Assembly (NCBI GenBank): GCA_017626625.1
Contig: JAGAIK010000417.1
Coordinates: forward strand, 1 to 6,564
Reading direction: 5' to 3'
DNA length: 6,564 bases
Source: Roseburia sp.
GTDB taxonomy: Bacteria > Bacillota > Clostridia > Lachnospirales > Lachnospiraceae
Positions 6,324-6,564 of this stretch are shown one piece after another. The translations under genes were made by a program, and so were the position numbers. The notes below the pieces were generated by a model, which worked only from the letters and a program-made list of their open reading frames with translations, had not been told where the DNA came from and searched no databases. Every line of letters begins with the position of its first letter. Position 1 is the stretch's first letter.

Positions 6324-6354
6324 AAAAAAATGCGGCAGTTGTAAAAACTGCCGC
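6324..6354 (-). terminator. terminator-like hairpin in the purA leader (attenuator or upstream-gene terminator)
   Basis: On the minus strand GCGGCAGTT (6346-6354) pairs perfectly with AACTGCCGC (6332-6340) around a 5-nt loop, followed by one A and seven T (6324-6330). Structurally this is a good intrinsic terminator. It lies about 150 nt after the upstream partial gene, but downstream of the best promoter for purA, so it may instead end most purA transcripts early unless prevented. Confidence 0.75.
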
Positions 6355-6374
6355 TTCTCCGTCTTTACTTTCTG

Positions 6375-6403
6375 ATTATACATGATGTATTTATATAAGT
6401 AAA
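6375..6403 (-). promoter_or_regulatory. probable promoter of the purA operon
   Basis: A perfect TATAAT (6375-6380) lies 17 nt from TTTACT (6398-6403), which matches the -35 consensus at four of six positions. Transcription would start near 6368, giving a leader of about 145 nt that includes the hairpin at 6332-6354 and both direct repeats. I see no competing promoter between the hairpin and purA. Confidence 0.68.
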
Positions 6404-6413
6404 ATTAATATTT

Positions 6414-6442
6414 GTTATATATAACATAATATTTAATTATGT
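6414..6442. repeat. two adjoining AT-rich palindromes upstream of the purA promoter
   Basis: GTTATATATAAC (6414-6425) is a perfect 12-bp palindrome. It overlaps a perfect 7-bp inverted repeat, ACATAAT and ATTATGT, with a 5-nt spacer (6424-6442). They lie just upstream of the -35 element, where a regulator could bind. In DNA this AT-rich, chance palindromes are common. Confidence 0.35.
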
Positions 6443-6501
6443 CATTCCCGGTTTCCGGAAAAACCGCCTCATACCGCCCGCTTCCGAAAAAATACGCTCT
6501 A

Positions 6502-6564
6502 TTATTCCACCGAAAGACCGTCTAAAAGCATTGCCGCCGCTGCCGATAAAGGCACCCGCTCATC
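6502..6564 (-). CDS. C-terminal end of an unidentified protein
   Basis: The last 20 codons and TAA stop of a gene that begins beyond the right edge. The residues are DERVPLSAAAAMLLDGLSVE. The frame stays open to the window edge and the composition is GC-rich and protein-like, unlike the AT-rich DNA just downstream, which supports a real gene end. Twenty residues are too few to name a family. It lies upstream of purA in the same orientation but is separated from it by 279 nt with a promoter and a terminator-like hairpin, so it is probably not in the purA operon. Confidence 0.55.
   Translation of the reverse strand, partial: DERVPLSAAAAMLLDGLSVE

Larger units (their letters stand above)
6229..6333 (-). 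repeat. direct repeat pair in the purA leader carrying duplicated Shine-Dalgarno
   Basis: Two nearly identical copies, 6229-6256 (28 nt) and 6307-6333 (27 nt), begin 78 nt apart. On the minus strand each reads GCA, a T-tract, then TTCGAAAAACAAGGAGGAA. They differ by one missing base and one substitution in the T-tract. The copy next to the gene supplies the working ribosome binding site. The upstream copy has no correctly spaced start codon. Confidence 0.88.

Noticed and set aside
6318..6330. PurR box (AWWWCGAACWWT-type) in the purA leader
   Set aside because: The TTTTTCGAAAAAC segment shares only the CGAA core, lacks the following CWWT, and lies by the ribosome binding site repeat.
6223..6370. 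Purine riboswitch before purA
   Set aside because: I cannot find the three-way junction core sequences of the purine aptamer; the leader is explained by simple hairpins and the duplicated segment.
6446..6470. Stem CGGTTT/AAACCG considered as a terminator for the upstream partial gene
   Set aside because: The stem is only 6 bp and no T-tract follows on either strand.

Overview
The window looks like chromosomal DNA of a Gram-positive, Clostridia-type bacterium, most likely Lachnospiraceae. This is an inference from three things: strong AGGAGG-type ribosome binding sites 6 to 8 nt from the starts, protein sequences of the kind I associate with gut Firmicutes (notably the divergent PurA), and textbook intrinsic terminators. 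Every gene I can support lies on the minus strand, so the region is read from the right edge to the left. No tRNA, rRNA, CRISPR array or insertion sequence is visible.

Reading in the direction of transcription: the right edge holds only the last 20 codons of an unidentified gene (6502-6564). An AT-rich promoter region and an unusually structured leader follow (6223-6501). Next comes purA, adenylosuccinate synthetase (4942-6222), then after 12 nt a HAD-IA phosphatase resembling YihX (4321-4929). These two form an operon closed by a strong terminator (4263-4302). A more AT-rich block follows, with its own promoter, an imperfect inverted repeat, an AAA_14/DUF4143 ATPase (2682-3977) and its own terminator (2624-2652). 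It looks like a self-contained insertion between housekeeping and carbohydrate genes. The last unit is a pair of esterases: an alpha/beta hydrolase (1611-2525) and, 47 nt further on, a sialate O-acetylesterase-like SGNH hydrolase (1-1563) whose C-terminus is cut off by the left edge. That last gene is a continuous open frame of 521 codons that runs off the window.

Functionally the window has three independent modules: purine nucleotide synthesis (the IMP to AMP branch) with a coupled small phosphatase; a DUF4143 ATPase of unknown role; and two apparently cytoplasmic esterases that plausibly remove acetyl groups from imported glycans. Most of the window is ordinary. The part most worth a second look is the purA leader. 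It has a terminator-like hairpin just downstream of the likely promoter, followed by a tandemly duplicated T-tract/Shine-Dalgarno segment with competing hairpins. I see no convincing evidence of a wholly new multi-gene system.
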